Of a stretch of 21,657 nt of DNA, positions 1 through 5,836 are shown in pieces (position 1 is the first letter of the stretch; every line of letters starts with the position of its first letter). The translations under genes and the position numbers were made by a program. The notes under the pieces are model-generated. The model was not told the DNA's origin. It saw only the letters and a list, made by a program, of their open reading frames with translations, and made no database searches. Origin of the DNA: Thermoplasmatota archaeon (GTDB taxonomy: Archaea > Thermoplasmatota > E2 > DHVEG-1); the NCBI GenBank assembly GCA_016930995.1, contig JAFGFQ010000044.1, forward strand, positions 1-21,657. The letters run 5' to 3'.

Positions 1-7
1 AAAAATA

Positions 8-70
<63 letters not shown>

Positions 71-71
71 T

Positions 72-485
72 TTAGAGAAACATCGGTAATTGTTCCTGAG
101 TCTCTGTTTCTCTAAATATCTTTTGTTGTTCTGTTAAGTTTAGTTCTTTGCTATGTAACTTGCTCATCATAGAAATGAAATGAGACCGAGATGTACGAAG
201 CTCAGCTACACATTTACACCTGACCACCTCATCTTCACCAACAGTGCTCTCTGGCTTATAGTAATAAAAATAGAGTTTAATTTCTTCGTCATTACCATCT
301 ATCACCACACCATCTACTGGACGAACCAGTGTATTTTCCATATCCAGCACAAGATCACAATCTGGAAGAGAATCCTCAAGCACGTGATGAGCTTGACCTC
401 CGTCGTGACCTGCCTTTCTATCATCTTTTGATTCTGGACCGAAGCGGTCCGCGTGTGAGCCCGCAAGGGCCGTTTTTTCCGCCAT
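72..485 (-). CDS. Acidic hypothetical protein, paralogue of the protein at 1730-2110
   Basis: This 137-aa protein has a strong GGAGGT Shine-Dalgarno site six bases before its ATG. The first 40 residues are charged and probably disordered. Residues of about 45-115 form a compact domain with the pattern 'VRPVDGVVI...EEIKLYFYYYKP...CVAELRTSRSHF', and the chain ends 'LPMFL'. The protein at 1730-2110 shares this layout (VLPAEGLLI, EEVRLLFFYVKP, AVTELRIPRKHF, LPMYG). The short beta-rich unit followed by a helix recalls DUF3467-type proteins, but that is a weak guess. No catalytic residues are apparent. It may be the last gene of the minus-strand cluster or have its own promoter (T/A-rich box at about 511-525). 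Function unknown; that it is a real gene is well supported by the paralogue and SD. Confidence 0.8.
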   Translation of the reverse strand: MAEKTALAGSHADRFGPESKDDRKAGHDGGQAHHVLEDSLPDCDLVLDMENTLVRPVDGVVIDGNDEEIKLYFYYYKPESTVGEDEVVRCKCVAELRTSRSHFISMMSKLHSKELNLTEQQKIFRETETQEQLPMFL

Positions 486-510
486 GGAGCGACCTCCGGT
501 AAAACGCGAA

Positions 511-545
511 AAAGTTTTTTAAAAAGAAGGAAATGCCGAAAAGGA
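511..545 (-). terminator. T-rich stretch, possible terminator and/or promoter between minus-strand genes
   Basis: Read on the minus strand this segment gives CTTCTTTTTAAAAAACTTTTT downstream of the zinc ribbon at 596-706 and about 30 bases before the start at 485. U-rich runs terminate archaeal transcription, and TTTTTAAAA could equally serve as the TATA box of the next gene. Both roles are inference. Confidence 0.35.
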
Positions 546-595
546 TCGGACGACGTCCAAAGAAGGGAACCACATCTCCTTTTTAACTTTTGTGG

Positions 596-706
596 TTACT
601 GAATATCTGGTGGAATATCCTTGTTCGTGAGAATACAGAACTTGCAGGTATCACAGATACCATCGGGGTTGTCTGTCTCTTCAGTACCACAGATCGTACA
701 GATCAT
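596..706 (-). CDS. 36-aa double-CxxC zinc ribbon microprotein (intact copy 1)
   Basis: The translation has two CxxC pairs (CTIC and CDTC) plus an extra Cys (KFC) and ends 'LTNKDIPPDIQ'. Its ATG overlaps the TGA of the upstream 155-aa gene in an ATGA arrangement, so it is probably translated by coupling. Four copies of this tiny family are in the window: this one, an intact AT-rich version at 19623-19730, a 5'-truncated copy at 11806-11901 and a decayed copy at 12383-12484. Recurrence with conserved spacing and the NKDIPP tail argues strongly that it is a true gene despite its size. It probably binds one zinc ion through the four paired cysteines; partner and role are unknown. Confidence 0.75.
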   Translation of the reverse strand: MICTICGTEETDNPDGICDTCKFCILTNKDIPPDIQ

Positions 707-1170
707 AGCCCTTTCCTCCGTTGTTCCTTGGGTTTCTTATCTGGAAATGGTGTTATAAAGTCATCTATGCGTGTCTGCCTCCTGCCTCTCGTCATCTTTT
801 CTGCTTTTTTGTTCAAAGAATGCTTTTTTTCCTCCTTTTGAAAGGTGGTGAAATGTTCTTTGGTGAGATAAATCGCCCCAGATTCAAGGATAAAAGGTGG
901 CTCCCCACGGTCTTCGAAGCGCAGCTCAATAGAATGTCCATAGATGTCCTTGAACCCGTACACACCCTGTGTCACCAGGCGATGCAACTGCCGTCGTGTC
1001 ACCAGACACACACGACTGACCTGAGCATCAATCGCTTGATCTTCTTTGATGCTGCCCCAGACGTACTCCGTGAGTCTCTGAACCGCCCCAAGATCGATGT
1101 CAGCGCATAGGAGTGATTTGAAGTACTCGAAACTTTTCAGCAGCACCAGTTCCACATCCTCTCTTTTCAT
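703..1170 (-). CDS. Hypothetical protein with basic tail and PCNA-binding-like motif
   Basis: The ATG at 1170 is preceded directly by a tandem GAGGTGAGGTG site, which is why it is preferred over the in-frame GTG one codon earlier. The product is 155 aa. Residues 1-110 look like a mixed alpha/beta domain ('GVYGFKDIYGHSIELRF', 'FILESGAIYLTKEHF') that I do not recognise. Residues 111-155 are highly basic and contain QTRIDDFI at 132-139, close to the archaeal PIP-box pattern Q-x-x-I/L-x-x-F-F, here with Ile in the last place. If functional it would tether the protein to the PCNA sliding clamp. It is followed by the coupled zinc ribbon (ATGA overlap) and preceded by a small membrane protein 18 bases upstream, so an operon is likely. 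Confidence 0.75.
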   Translation of the reverse strand: MKREDVELVLLKSFEYFKSLLCADIDLGAVQRLTEYVWGSIKEDQAIDAQVSRVCLVTRRQLHRLVTQGVYGFKDIYGHSIELRFEDRGEPPFILESGAIYLTKEHFTTFQKEEKKHSLNKKAEKMTRGRRQTRIDDFITPFPDKKPKEQRRKGL

Positions 1171-1188
1171 CACCTCACCTCATGTGTA

Positions 1189-1368
1189 CTACAACACCTG
1201 ACTACGTGTCTTGTTCCGTGTGGTGATGCTCATGAAACCAAGGAGTAGTGCACCAATTCCAAGCACGGCAAAAAGGATACCTGGAAGCACTGCTAAGACA
1301 AGAAACATGACACCTATGAGAAACCATGACTGCGGCGGCATACAAACCAAATACTTGAGGCTCAACAT
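1189..1368 (-). CDS. Small membrane protein with two hydrophobic segments
   Basis: Reading from the ATG at 1368 (or the GTG at 1371) gives 59 aa. The middle is an almost continuous hydrophobic stretch that can form two membrane helices with a Pro-Gly turn (FLIGVMFLVLAVLPG then ILFAVLGIGALLLGFM), followed by a basic tail TTRNKTRS. The start lies a few bases past the stop of the upstream zinc ribbon, indicating co-translation. A longer in-frame version from 1467 exists, but its extra N-terminus only shadows the upstream gene. No family recognised; the 1170 gene follows 18 bases downstream in the same cluster. Confidence 0.6.
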   Translation of the reverse strand: MLSLKYLVCMPPQSWFLIGVMFLVLAVLPGILFAVLGIGALLLGFMSITTRNKTRSQVL

Positions 1369-1375
1369 CACATTC

Positions 1376-1615
1376 TCACGTCCTCTCAATTGCCTTGCTG
1401 CAGGCATGCATCCACGCATTGAACCATGCTGTGTACTGTTGTTGATACTCAGTGTAGCAGTGTGCACAGAGCATAAGGCCCCCCTTTCTATCGCTCCCCC
1501 ACCCGGGTGGTGCTGGTTTTTTTAAAACAATTCCAAAGAACCCGCTGGTCATCACAACCTCCTCAACATGGTCGCATCGGTCGCATCTAAACTTAGTGAC
1601 AATTTCCTCTGCCAT
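1376..1615 (-). CDS. 79-aa zinc ribbon protein
   Basis: A GGGAGAT ribosome-binding site sits about six bases before the ATG. The chain has two Cys pairs, CDRC near residue 11 and CAHC near residue 50, separated by a linker rich in Gly, Pro and Lys. This is a typical treble-clef or ribbon arrangement for one zinc ion. The C-terminal 27 residues are aromatic (YTEYQQQYTAWFNAWMHACS) and probably helical. It is first in the gene run 1615-1376, 1368-1189, 1170-703, 706-596. Role unknown; a DNA, RNA or protein adaptor is the usual function of such ribbons. Confidence 0.75.
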   Translation of the reverse strand: MAEEIVTKFRCDRCDHVEEVVMTSGFFGIVLKKPAPPGWGSDRKGGLMLCAHCYTEYQQQYTAWFNAWMHACSKAIERT

Positions 1616-1654
1616 TTTCTATCTCCCTTTTTTCCTCTTTTTTTTAGTAAAATG

Positions 1655-1696
1655 TGAGAGGGAAGGATGCATAGTATCGATGTGTACTCCCTCTCA
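1655..1696. repeat. 9-bp inverted repeat between minus-strand genes
   Basis: TGAGAGGGA at 1655-1663 is the exact reverse complement of TCCCTCTCA at 1688-1696, with a 24-base loop. It lies after the stop of the gene at 1730-2110 and about 40 bases before the start at 1615. It could be a terminator hairpin for the upstream gene (followed on the minus strand by an AT-rich run) or an operator for the downstream cluster. Confidence 0.5.
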
Positions 1697-1729
1697 TTCA
1701 TAGCTGCCCGCCTTTCCTCCCCCTGCGGG

Positions 1730-2110
1730 TTACCCGTACATCGGGAGATTGAGATCCCGTTGTCCGGTGTTGATGTATTTCATCATTGAATGCTGGATGT
1801 CATCTGCGATGTGGAGAAAGTGTTTACGGGGGATCCGCAGTTCAGTCACTGCTTTGTAGGTTAAGGTGTCTCCCATGGATGGTTTGACGTAGAAAAACAG
1901 GAGTCGTACCTCCTCTTCGTTTTGTTTGATCAGGAGGCCTTCTGCGGGCAGTACGAGCACATCTTCGAAATCAAACTCGTCGTCATCCTCACAGATCTCG
2001 AGTGCCCCCTCTTTGTCAACAGAGAGTTTCTCCTGTTCTTCACTCATGTGTTCCTCAGGAATAAATGGGGGTTGTTTCCCGTTCTGTTGGGTCTTTTTCC
2101 TCTCGTCCAT
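1730..2110 (-). CDS. Acidic hypothetical protein, paralogue of the protein at 72-485
   Basis: The start is placed at the ATG at 2110 because a GGTGAT Shine-Dalgarno sequence (2115-2120) precedes it by four bases and a TATA box lies at 2141-2148. The upstream in-frame GTG at 2140 lies too close to that box. The product is 126 aa with a strongly acidic middle segment (EICEDDDEFDFEDVL), then the beta-rich domain and final LPMYG shared with the 137-aa protein at 72-485. It is divergent from the Csa3-like regulator at 2241, and the two promoters face away from each other, so shared regulation is plausible. Function unknown. Confidence 0.8.
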   Translation of the reverse strand: MDERKKTQQNGKQPPFIPEEHMSEEQEKLSVDKEGALEICEDDDEFDFEDVLVLPAEGLLIKQNEEEVRLLFFYVKPSMGDTLTYKAVTELRIPRKHFLHIADDIQHSMMKYINTGQRDLNLPMYG

Positions 2111-2140
2111 TTCTATCACCAAGAATGTAATGTAAATCAC

Positions 2141-2157
2141 TTTATAAATTTTTCTAC
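2141..2157 (-). promoter_or_regulatory. TATA box and upstream element of the 1730-2110 gene
   Basis: On the minus strand this reads GTAGAAAAATTTATAAA: a purine-rich BRE-like stretch followed by TTTATAAA, centred about 25 bases before the expected transcript start at about 2120. Confidence 0.6.
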
Positions 2158-2184
2158 TAAAAGGTTTACAATATACATTAAATG

Positions 2185-2200
2185 GTAGAAATATTTATTA
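2185..2200 (+). promoter_or_regulatory. Promoter of the Csa3-like gene
   Basis: GTAGAAATATTTATTA ends about 40 bases before the ATG. GTAGAAA (2185-2191) is the reverse complement of TTTCTAC (2151-2157) in the divergent promoter, making a symmetric pair. The pair may be BRE elements of two back-to-back promoters or half-sites for a dimeric regulator. Confidence 0.55.
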
Positions 2201-2240
2201 ACTACTACACGATTTCTTCTGCCACTAAAAGGACACTGTT

Positions 2241-2846
2241 ATGTCAAAAGTACTGATTGCTACCCTGTACACGCCAGACCCAGTCCTGCTTGCAGCCAAC
2301 AGACTTGGACCAGACCGCCTCATCCTGCTCCTCGATGAAACCGATCAGAAGACACAGGAGGAAAGCTACAAGCTCATCCAGGACTCACTCGGCCGGGTCG
2401 TGGATGTCAAAAAAGTAAAAACCGAGGCGTACGACATCGTCAAGGTCGCAGAGAAATGCGTCGAGCTCATCGACATGCAACCCAAGGACGACGACATCTT
2501 CATCAACATCACCTCGGGACGAAAGACCAAAGCACTCGGCCTGCTGTTTGCAGCGTACGCCCGAAGCAACAAGATACAGAAGATAGCGTACAACCCAGAG
2601 GAGGACAAAACCGCAGTCGTCTGGCTGCCCAAGCTGTGCTTCAAACTGACAGAGAGCCAAAAAAAGGTACTCGAGGCACTGGACAACAAAACAAGCAGCA
2701 AATACTCACTCACTGAGCTTTCTGACAAGATAGGGATCTCACGGGCGATGCTGTACCGGAACATCGACGAGCTGCGGGACATGGGGTACATTTCAACAGA
2801 AGATGGCCTAATACTTACTGATGCAGGGAGGATAGCAAAACTCTAA
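2241..2846 (+). CDS. csa3: Csa3-like CARF-domain winged-helix transcription regulator (orphan)
   Basis: The 201-aa protein has the two-part build of the Csa3 family. Residues 1-130 form a Rossmann-like CARF domain with a first strand KVLIATLYTPDPV, then RLILLLDETD, and the ligand-loop signature NITSGRKTKALGLLFAAYA at about 98-116. Residues 137-201 form a winged helix (LTESQKKVLEALD, SLTELSDKIGISRAMLYRNIDEL, MGYISTEDGLILTDAG). Csa3 proteins bind cyclic oligoadenylate in the CARF domain and tune transcription of CRISPR arrays and cas genes. No array or cas gene is present here, so this copy is either a stray regulator or serves neighbouring genes. It is divergent from the 1730-2110 gene and is followed 42 bases later by a small helical protein. 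The family call is confident; regulatory targets are unknown. Confidence 0.85.
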   Translation: MSKVLIATLYTPDPVLLAANRLGPDRLILLLDETDQKTQEESYKLIQDSLGRVVDVKKVKTEAYDIVKVAEKCVELIDMQPKDDDIFINITSGRKTKALGLLFAAYARSNKIQKIAYNPEEDKTAVVWLPKLCFKLTESQKKVLEALDNKTSSKYSLTELSDKIGISRAMLYRNIDELRDMGYISTEDGLILTDAGRIAKL

Positions 2847-2888
2847 GATAGGACTACCAAGAAATTTACCTTGGTACAAAGGAACAGT

Positions 2889-3146
2889 ATGAAGATAAAA
2901 ATGGAATTCAACCTAAAAGACGTGTATGTGGATGAATTTATGCCGATATTTAATCAACCGATATTGAAAATCATCCAAGATATTCGGAGAGCAGAAAGAA
3001 TCATCATGGAAAAAGTAGCAGAAGACATCAGAACATCAGAGTTGTTCAGAAATCTCACCTATACACAACTTGAAGAAGAAATCGAAGCATGGGCAAACAG
3101 ATCCAGATGCAAACACAAAGAGATGTTTCATAATGACCCCCGGTAA
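2889..3146 (+). CDS. 85-aa helical hypothetical protein
   Basis: The ATG at 2889 follows an AGGAAC site; a TTG 18 bases upstream is a less likely start. The product is mostly charged amphipathic helix (ILKIIQDIRRAERIIMEKVAEDI, YTQLEEEIEAWANRSR) and ends with RCKHKEMFHNDPR. It lies 42 bases after the Csa3-like gene on the same strand and may be cotranscribed. No family recognised. It could be a small partner or antitoxin-like protein, which is only a guess from size and context. Confidence 0.6.
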   Translation: MKIKMEFNLKDVYVDEFMPIFNQPILKIIQDIRRAERIIMEKVAEDIRTSELFRNLTYTQLEEEIEAWANRSRCKHKEMFHNDPR

Positions 3147-3278
3147 CACTCTAGAAGCAATGCTTATTATATTATGAAAGAATAATGAAATCTAAAAAAT
3201 ATATTGAGAGAAAGAAGATTAATAATAGTAAATGCGGGAGAAATTGCTAGATTGTTAATATGATATGGAGGAAAAACA
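3147..3278 (+). promoter_or_regulatory. AT-rich leader and promoter of the TPR gene
   Basis: There is no credible gene here. AAAAAATATAT at about 3195-3205 is a TATA-like candidate, and GGAGG at 3267-3271 is the Shine-Dalgarno site of the following ATG. GC content drops sharply compared with the Csa3-like gene upstream. Confidence 0.45.
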
Positions 3279-3974
3279 ATGGATAATTTAATTGAAAAAG
3301 GAAAAAAATACTTTGAGAAAAAAGAGTATGGAGAGGCATATGAATGTTTTATTAAAGCATTAACTCGAGATCCTACATCTGAATCAGCAATTGAATATCT
3401 TGTAAAATTAATAAAAATAGAATCAGATACAATTTGCTCCATTAATGATGTTGGTGATGAGCTAGTTAACACAGGTAAAACTCAAAAAGCCTTAGATATG
3501 TACAAAATATTTTTGAAAAAATCACCAGTGAAAGATGGTTTTTTGAAAGAAATAGGAGATTGTTATTACAATTTAGAAAATTATGTAAAAGCAATTGAAT
3601 CTTTCAAAAAAGCATTGAAATATAACCCCGACCACCAACCTGCAATGGTAATGGGCTGGTCATCATTATTGGCCCTTAAAAAATATAAAGAAGCGAAGAA
3701 ATGGTATAAAAAATATCAAGAAGGGTTAAGAATGGCTGATTGCTACCCGCGTCATTTATATGAGGCTATTATGGAAGAAAAAAATGCTGTCAATATATTT
3801 CAAGAATTAATAAAAGATGATAACAAGAATCCTGAATTGTGGTATTATGCTGGATTATTATACAAAAATAAAAAAAATTATAAGGAAGCTGTGAAACATC
3901 TGAACAAAGCATATAAATTAAATTCCAAAGAGTATGACTTTGTAAAAAAGATTATTGACGATATACAGAAATAA
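3279..3974 (+). CDS. Tetratricopeptide (TPR) repeat protein
   Basis: The start has GGAGG eight bases before it. The 231-aa product is almost entirely helical and shows TPR units: [25 protein letters not shown] (about 3-27), a second around [23 protein letters not shown], a third in [22 protein letters not shown] with NPDHQPA, a partial unit in [15 protein letters not shown], and a last in [26 protein letters not shown]. The G/Y/A and P positions are typical. There is no signal peptide or membrane helix, so it is cytosolic and presumably a scaffold. Codon use is AT-rich, unlike the Csa3-like gene before it and the macro-domain piece after it. Confidence 0.85.
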   Translation: MDNLIEKGKKYFEKKEYGEAYECFIKALTRDPTSESAIEYLVKLIKIESDTICSINDVGDELVNTGKTQKALDMYKIFLKKSPVKDGFLKEIGDCYYNLENYVKAIESFKKALKYNPDHQPAMVMGWSSLLALKKYKEAKKWYKKYQEGLRMADCYPRHLYEAIMEEKNAVNIFQELIKDDNKNPELWYYAGLLYKNKKNYKEAVKHLNKAYKLNSKEYDFVKKIIDDIQK

Positions 3975-4027
3975 CCATAATAAGCAATAATATAATTGAA
4001 GTACCAATCAACGCCTCAAAACTAATC

Positions 4028-4252
4028 TTGGTTCTGGATGAAATCACCAAGGAATCCACCGAGGCTATCGTGAACGCGGCGAACAGTCGTCTTGCTGGAG
4101 GCGGAGGCGTGGACGGCGCTATTCATCGTGCAGGCGGACCCAGTATTATGCAGGAGTGCCGCAGGATAGGGGGTTGTCCCACTGGACAAGCAGTAATCAC
4201 TGGGAAAAAATCTAAAAAAAAAAATGAAAAAAGTCCATTAAGATTTCAATAA
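4028..4252 (+). pseudogene. C-terminally truncated macro domain (ADP-ribose binding)
   Basis: The frame encodes the unmistakable first third of a macro domain: [20 protein letters not shown], then [21 protein letters not shown] and [11 protein letters not shown]. These match the conserved IVNAAN and [12 protein letters not shown]-ribose-binding loops. After ITG the match stops and the sequence becomes [15 protein letters not shown], so the remaining 100 or so residues (including the second phosphate loop) are missing. The frame is open upstream of the TTG at 4028 without a convincing start or ribosome site. GC content is high from about 4030 to 4200 and collapses after 4203, marking a recombination or deletion junction. 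It is probably a dead fragment; a short expressed product cannot be excluded. Confidence 0.75.
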
Positions 4253-4259
4253 AAAATGC

Positions 4260-4273
4260 AAGTTTAAAAACTT
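4260..4273. repeat. Short inverted repeat between convergent genes
   Basis: AAGTTT and AAACTT flank a 2-base spacer in the AT-rich gap between the macro fragment and the UDG-like gene. It could help terminate transcription from either side; the signal is weak. Confidence 0.3.
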
Positions 4274-4290
4274 ATCATCGAAGTCTTATT

Positions 4291-5172
4291 TCAACTATAC
4301 AAATATTTTCCAACCCTTCGCCAATCTTCTTCTACTACTTCTGCCCAATAACCCCGCTCTTTCTTCGCTTTTTCTTTTTTGCTCCGGTTTGCACAATCCC
4401 TTGAAGGATGCTGCATAGGAAACAATCTCACTTCATTATAGAGAGGTATTCCTGAATCTACATCTATTAGTTTATTTAATGTATGGTTATTCATCATGAA
4501 ATCTGGTGATTTCCTAGAACATGCTAAATCAAAATCTATTGATTTCAATTTTTCAATCCATCCGTTCTTCATCAGTTCCTCGTAAAAGAGATTTAAAATA
4601 ATCTCAGTCGACCGTTGACTTAAGGACACAACGGCCCCACGTTTATTATTATCTTCTCTGGGAAAAATGAGTTCAATGGTAGCTTTCAAAAATTTGGAGC
4701 AATGATCAAAACATTCTCTTGGTGCTGTGATATCGTGGTCCCAAGACTCTTGTGTCAATAAATTTTTATCTTTTAAACATAAAACAGCTTGCGTTAAAAA
4801 GATCTGGTTGGTGGTGCTAATTGTTGGATTGCTTATTTCTTTTCCGATGCATTCCTGAACATACCTTCTTATTTTGCTATTTGTAGGTTCCTCCCTACAA
4901 CTGCTTATCAAATATTCTTCTTTATGTATTTTCAGATATTCCACCGAAGCCCAATCATTTCCTATAATTATTAAATCAGAATCAAGATTGCCTTGCCATT
5001 CGGACCATGGACCCAGATATTCAGTATCGAATTTCTTTTGTTTATTGAACCAAGAAATATTAGAAATATTAACCATACTTACAAGTTTATTTTTTTCACA
5101 CAACGTACATTCTTTTCTATCCATCACCAAATTACGATATCTTTGTTCGCCCCAATTAGTAAATTTTTCCAT
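4291..5172 (-). CDS. Uracil-DNA glycosylase-fold protein, Fe-S type
   Basis: The 293-aa product shows the landmarks of the uracil-DNA glycosylase superfamily. There is a Cys pair CTLC at 22-25 and further cysteines at 132 (AVLC) and 154/158 (PRECFDHC), positioned like the four ligands of the [4Fe-4S] cluster of family 4/5 enzymes. The strand DLIIIGNDWAS at 66-76 corresponds to motif A, where the catalytic or water-activating Asp/Asn sits. VVSLSQRSTE at about 181-190 and FPMQHPSRDC at 251-260 match the late strand and the HPS motif. Family members remove damaged or modified bases. The motif A form is unusual, so substrate is uncertain: uracil or a modified base linked to the Nmad3-like neighbour. 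The start has GGTGGAGG and a conserved promoter-leader shared with the gene at 19571. Confidence 0.65.
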   Translation of the reverse strand: MEKFTNWGEQRYRNLVMDRKECTLCEKNKLVSMVNISNISWFNKQKKFDTEYLGPWSEWQGNLDSDLIIIGNDWASVEYLKIHKEEYLISSCREEPTNSKIRRYVQECIGKEISNPTISTTNQIFLTQAVLCLKDKNLLTQESWDHDITAPRECFDHCSKFLKATIELIFPREDNNKRGAVVSLSQRSTEIILNLFYEELMKNGWIEKLKSIDFDLACSRKSPDFMMNNHTLNKLIDVDSGIPLYNEVRLFPMQHPSRDCANRSKKEKAKKERGYWAEVVEEDWRRVGKYLYS

Positions 5173-5179
5173 ATTCTTG

Positions 5180-5218
5180 CCTCCACCCTAAAGTAAATTT
5201 ACTTCCACTTCTTTATAG
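5180..5218 (-). promoter_or_regulatory. Promoter, palindromic operator candidate and SD of the UDG-like gene
   Basis: On the minus strand, a TATAAAGAAG box at 5208-5217 is followed by the perfect 14-bp palindrome AAGTAAATTTACTT at 5191-5204, then TAGGGTGGAGGCAAGA before the ATG. The palindrome lies between the TATA box and the expected transcript start, a standard site for archaeal repressors. Box and leader match those of the gene at 19571. Confidence 0.6.
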
Positions 5219-5246
5219 CATTTCCTAATAAATAAAATTCAATAAA

Positions 5247-5630
5247 TCAATCTTTCTCTAATAAATAATATTTTTTACCTTTTATCCGTACTGGCCCAAA
5301 GAACATTTCAGGATCTTCATGATTGCCTTCGCTAATATCAAGATCTTCAGACGATTTTGATTGTTTTTCCTCAACAAGTTGACTTAAAGATGGTGTTAAT
5401 ACAATTTCTTTTCGTTTCCTTTCATCATCAATGAACATCGGTGTTCTCTTCCGGGCATATTTCTTGGCTTTTAAGTTAGAATTTTTCAGCATTTTTTCAT
5501 AACATTTAATGGGATGACTAAGACCATTTGAGCGGGTAATTGAATAATAATTTCTTGCTAAGAAATCATCATTACAACATAGTGAAGATGAATTGTATTT
5601 TTTACATTTCCTAGAAAAACGACATTTCAT
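5247..5630 (-). CDS. Cys-rich N-terminal hypothetical protein
   Basis: A GGGGAAGAT site lies upstream of the ATG at 5630, and a TTTTTAAAG box sits around 5670. The 127-aa product has cysteines at 3, 9, 18, 19 and 43 within a basic N-terminal domain (MKCRFSRKCKKY, SSLCCND, GLSHPIKCYEKM) that probably binds zinc. A Lys/Arg-rich middle follows (KAKKYARKRTP), then an acidic Ser/Glu stretch, and a C-terminal beta piece VRIKGKKYYLLEKD. Unrecognised. It lies between the UDG-like gene and the zinc ribbon/AAA+ genes on the same strand. The basic zinc domain suggests nucleic-acid binding (inference). Confidence 0.6.
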   Translation of the reverse strand: MKCRFSRKCKKYNSSSLCCNDDFLARNYYSITRSNGLSHPIKCYEKMLKNSNLKAKKYARKRTPMFIDDERKRKEIVLTPSLSQLVEEKQSKSSEDLDISEGNHEDPEMFFGPVRIKGKKYYLLEKD

Positions 5631-5710
5631 CTTATATCTTCCCCAGATATCGTAAGTTTCCTTTCTTTAAAAACATATCTGAAGAATAAGGGAGGAACAC
5701 TTTTCTTCAT

Positions 5711-5836
5711 TTAGATAGATTTAATGTTTTCACTGTGGCACCTTGGACATTTAGTAGATAATAAACCATCTGCTGTCCATCCACAATCAAAGGATTTACA
5801 ATCTCCTTTTATCCAAACATAGATTGAGGGGGGCAT
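5711..5836 (-). CDS. 41-aa zinc ribbon overlapping the end of the AAA+ gene
   Basis: In a different frame from the AAA+ gene and overlapping its last 28 bases, an ATG at 5836 opens a 41-aa reading frame ending at 5711. It contains C13-x4-C18-G-W and C30-P-R-C33, a zinc-ribbon-like pattern, with hydrophobic and Gly spacing (GWTADGLLSTKCPRCHSENI) typical of small archaeal Zn ribbons. The overlap implies translational coupling to the ATPase. The weak point is the absence of a clear ribosome site other than GGGGAA just upstream. Probably a real small gene acting with the ATPase. Confidence 0.6.
   Translation of the reverse strand: MPPSIYVWIKGDCKSFDCGWTADGLLSTKCPRCHSENIKSI

Noticed and set aside
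533..586. 17-aa plus-strand ORF with an RRPKK basic patch resembling an AT-hook
   Set aside because: Very short, without homologous copy, and lies in the T-rich terminator/promoter gap; an AAGGA before it can be chance.
2366..2791. Long minus-strand frame inside the Csa3-like gene
   Set aside because: Shadow of a GC-rich gene; Ser/Leu-rich low-complexity translation.
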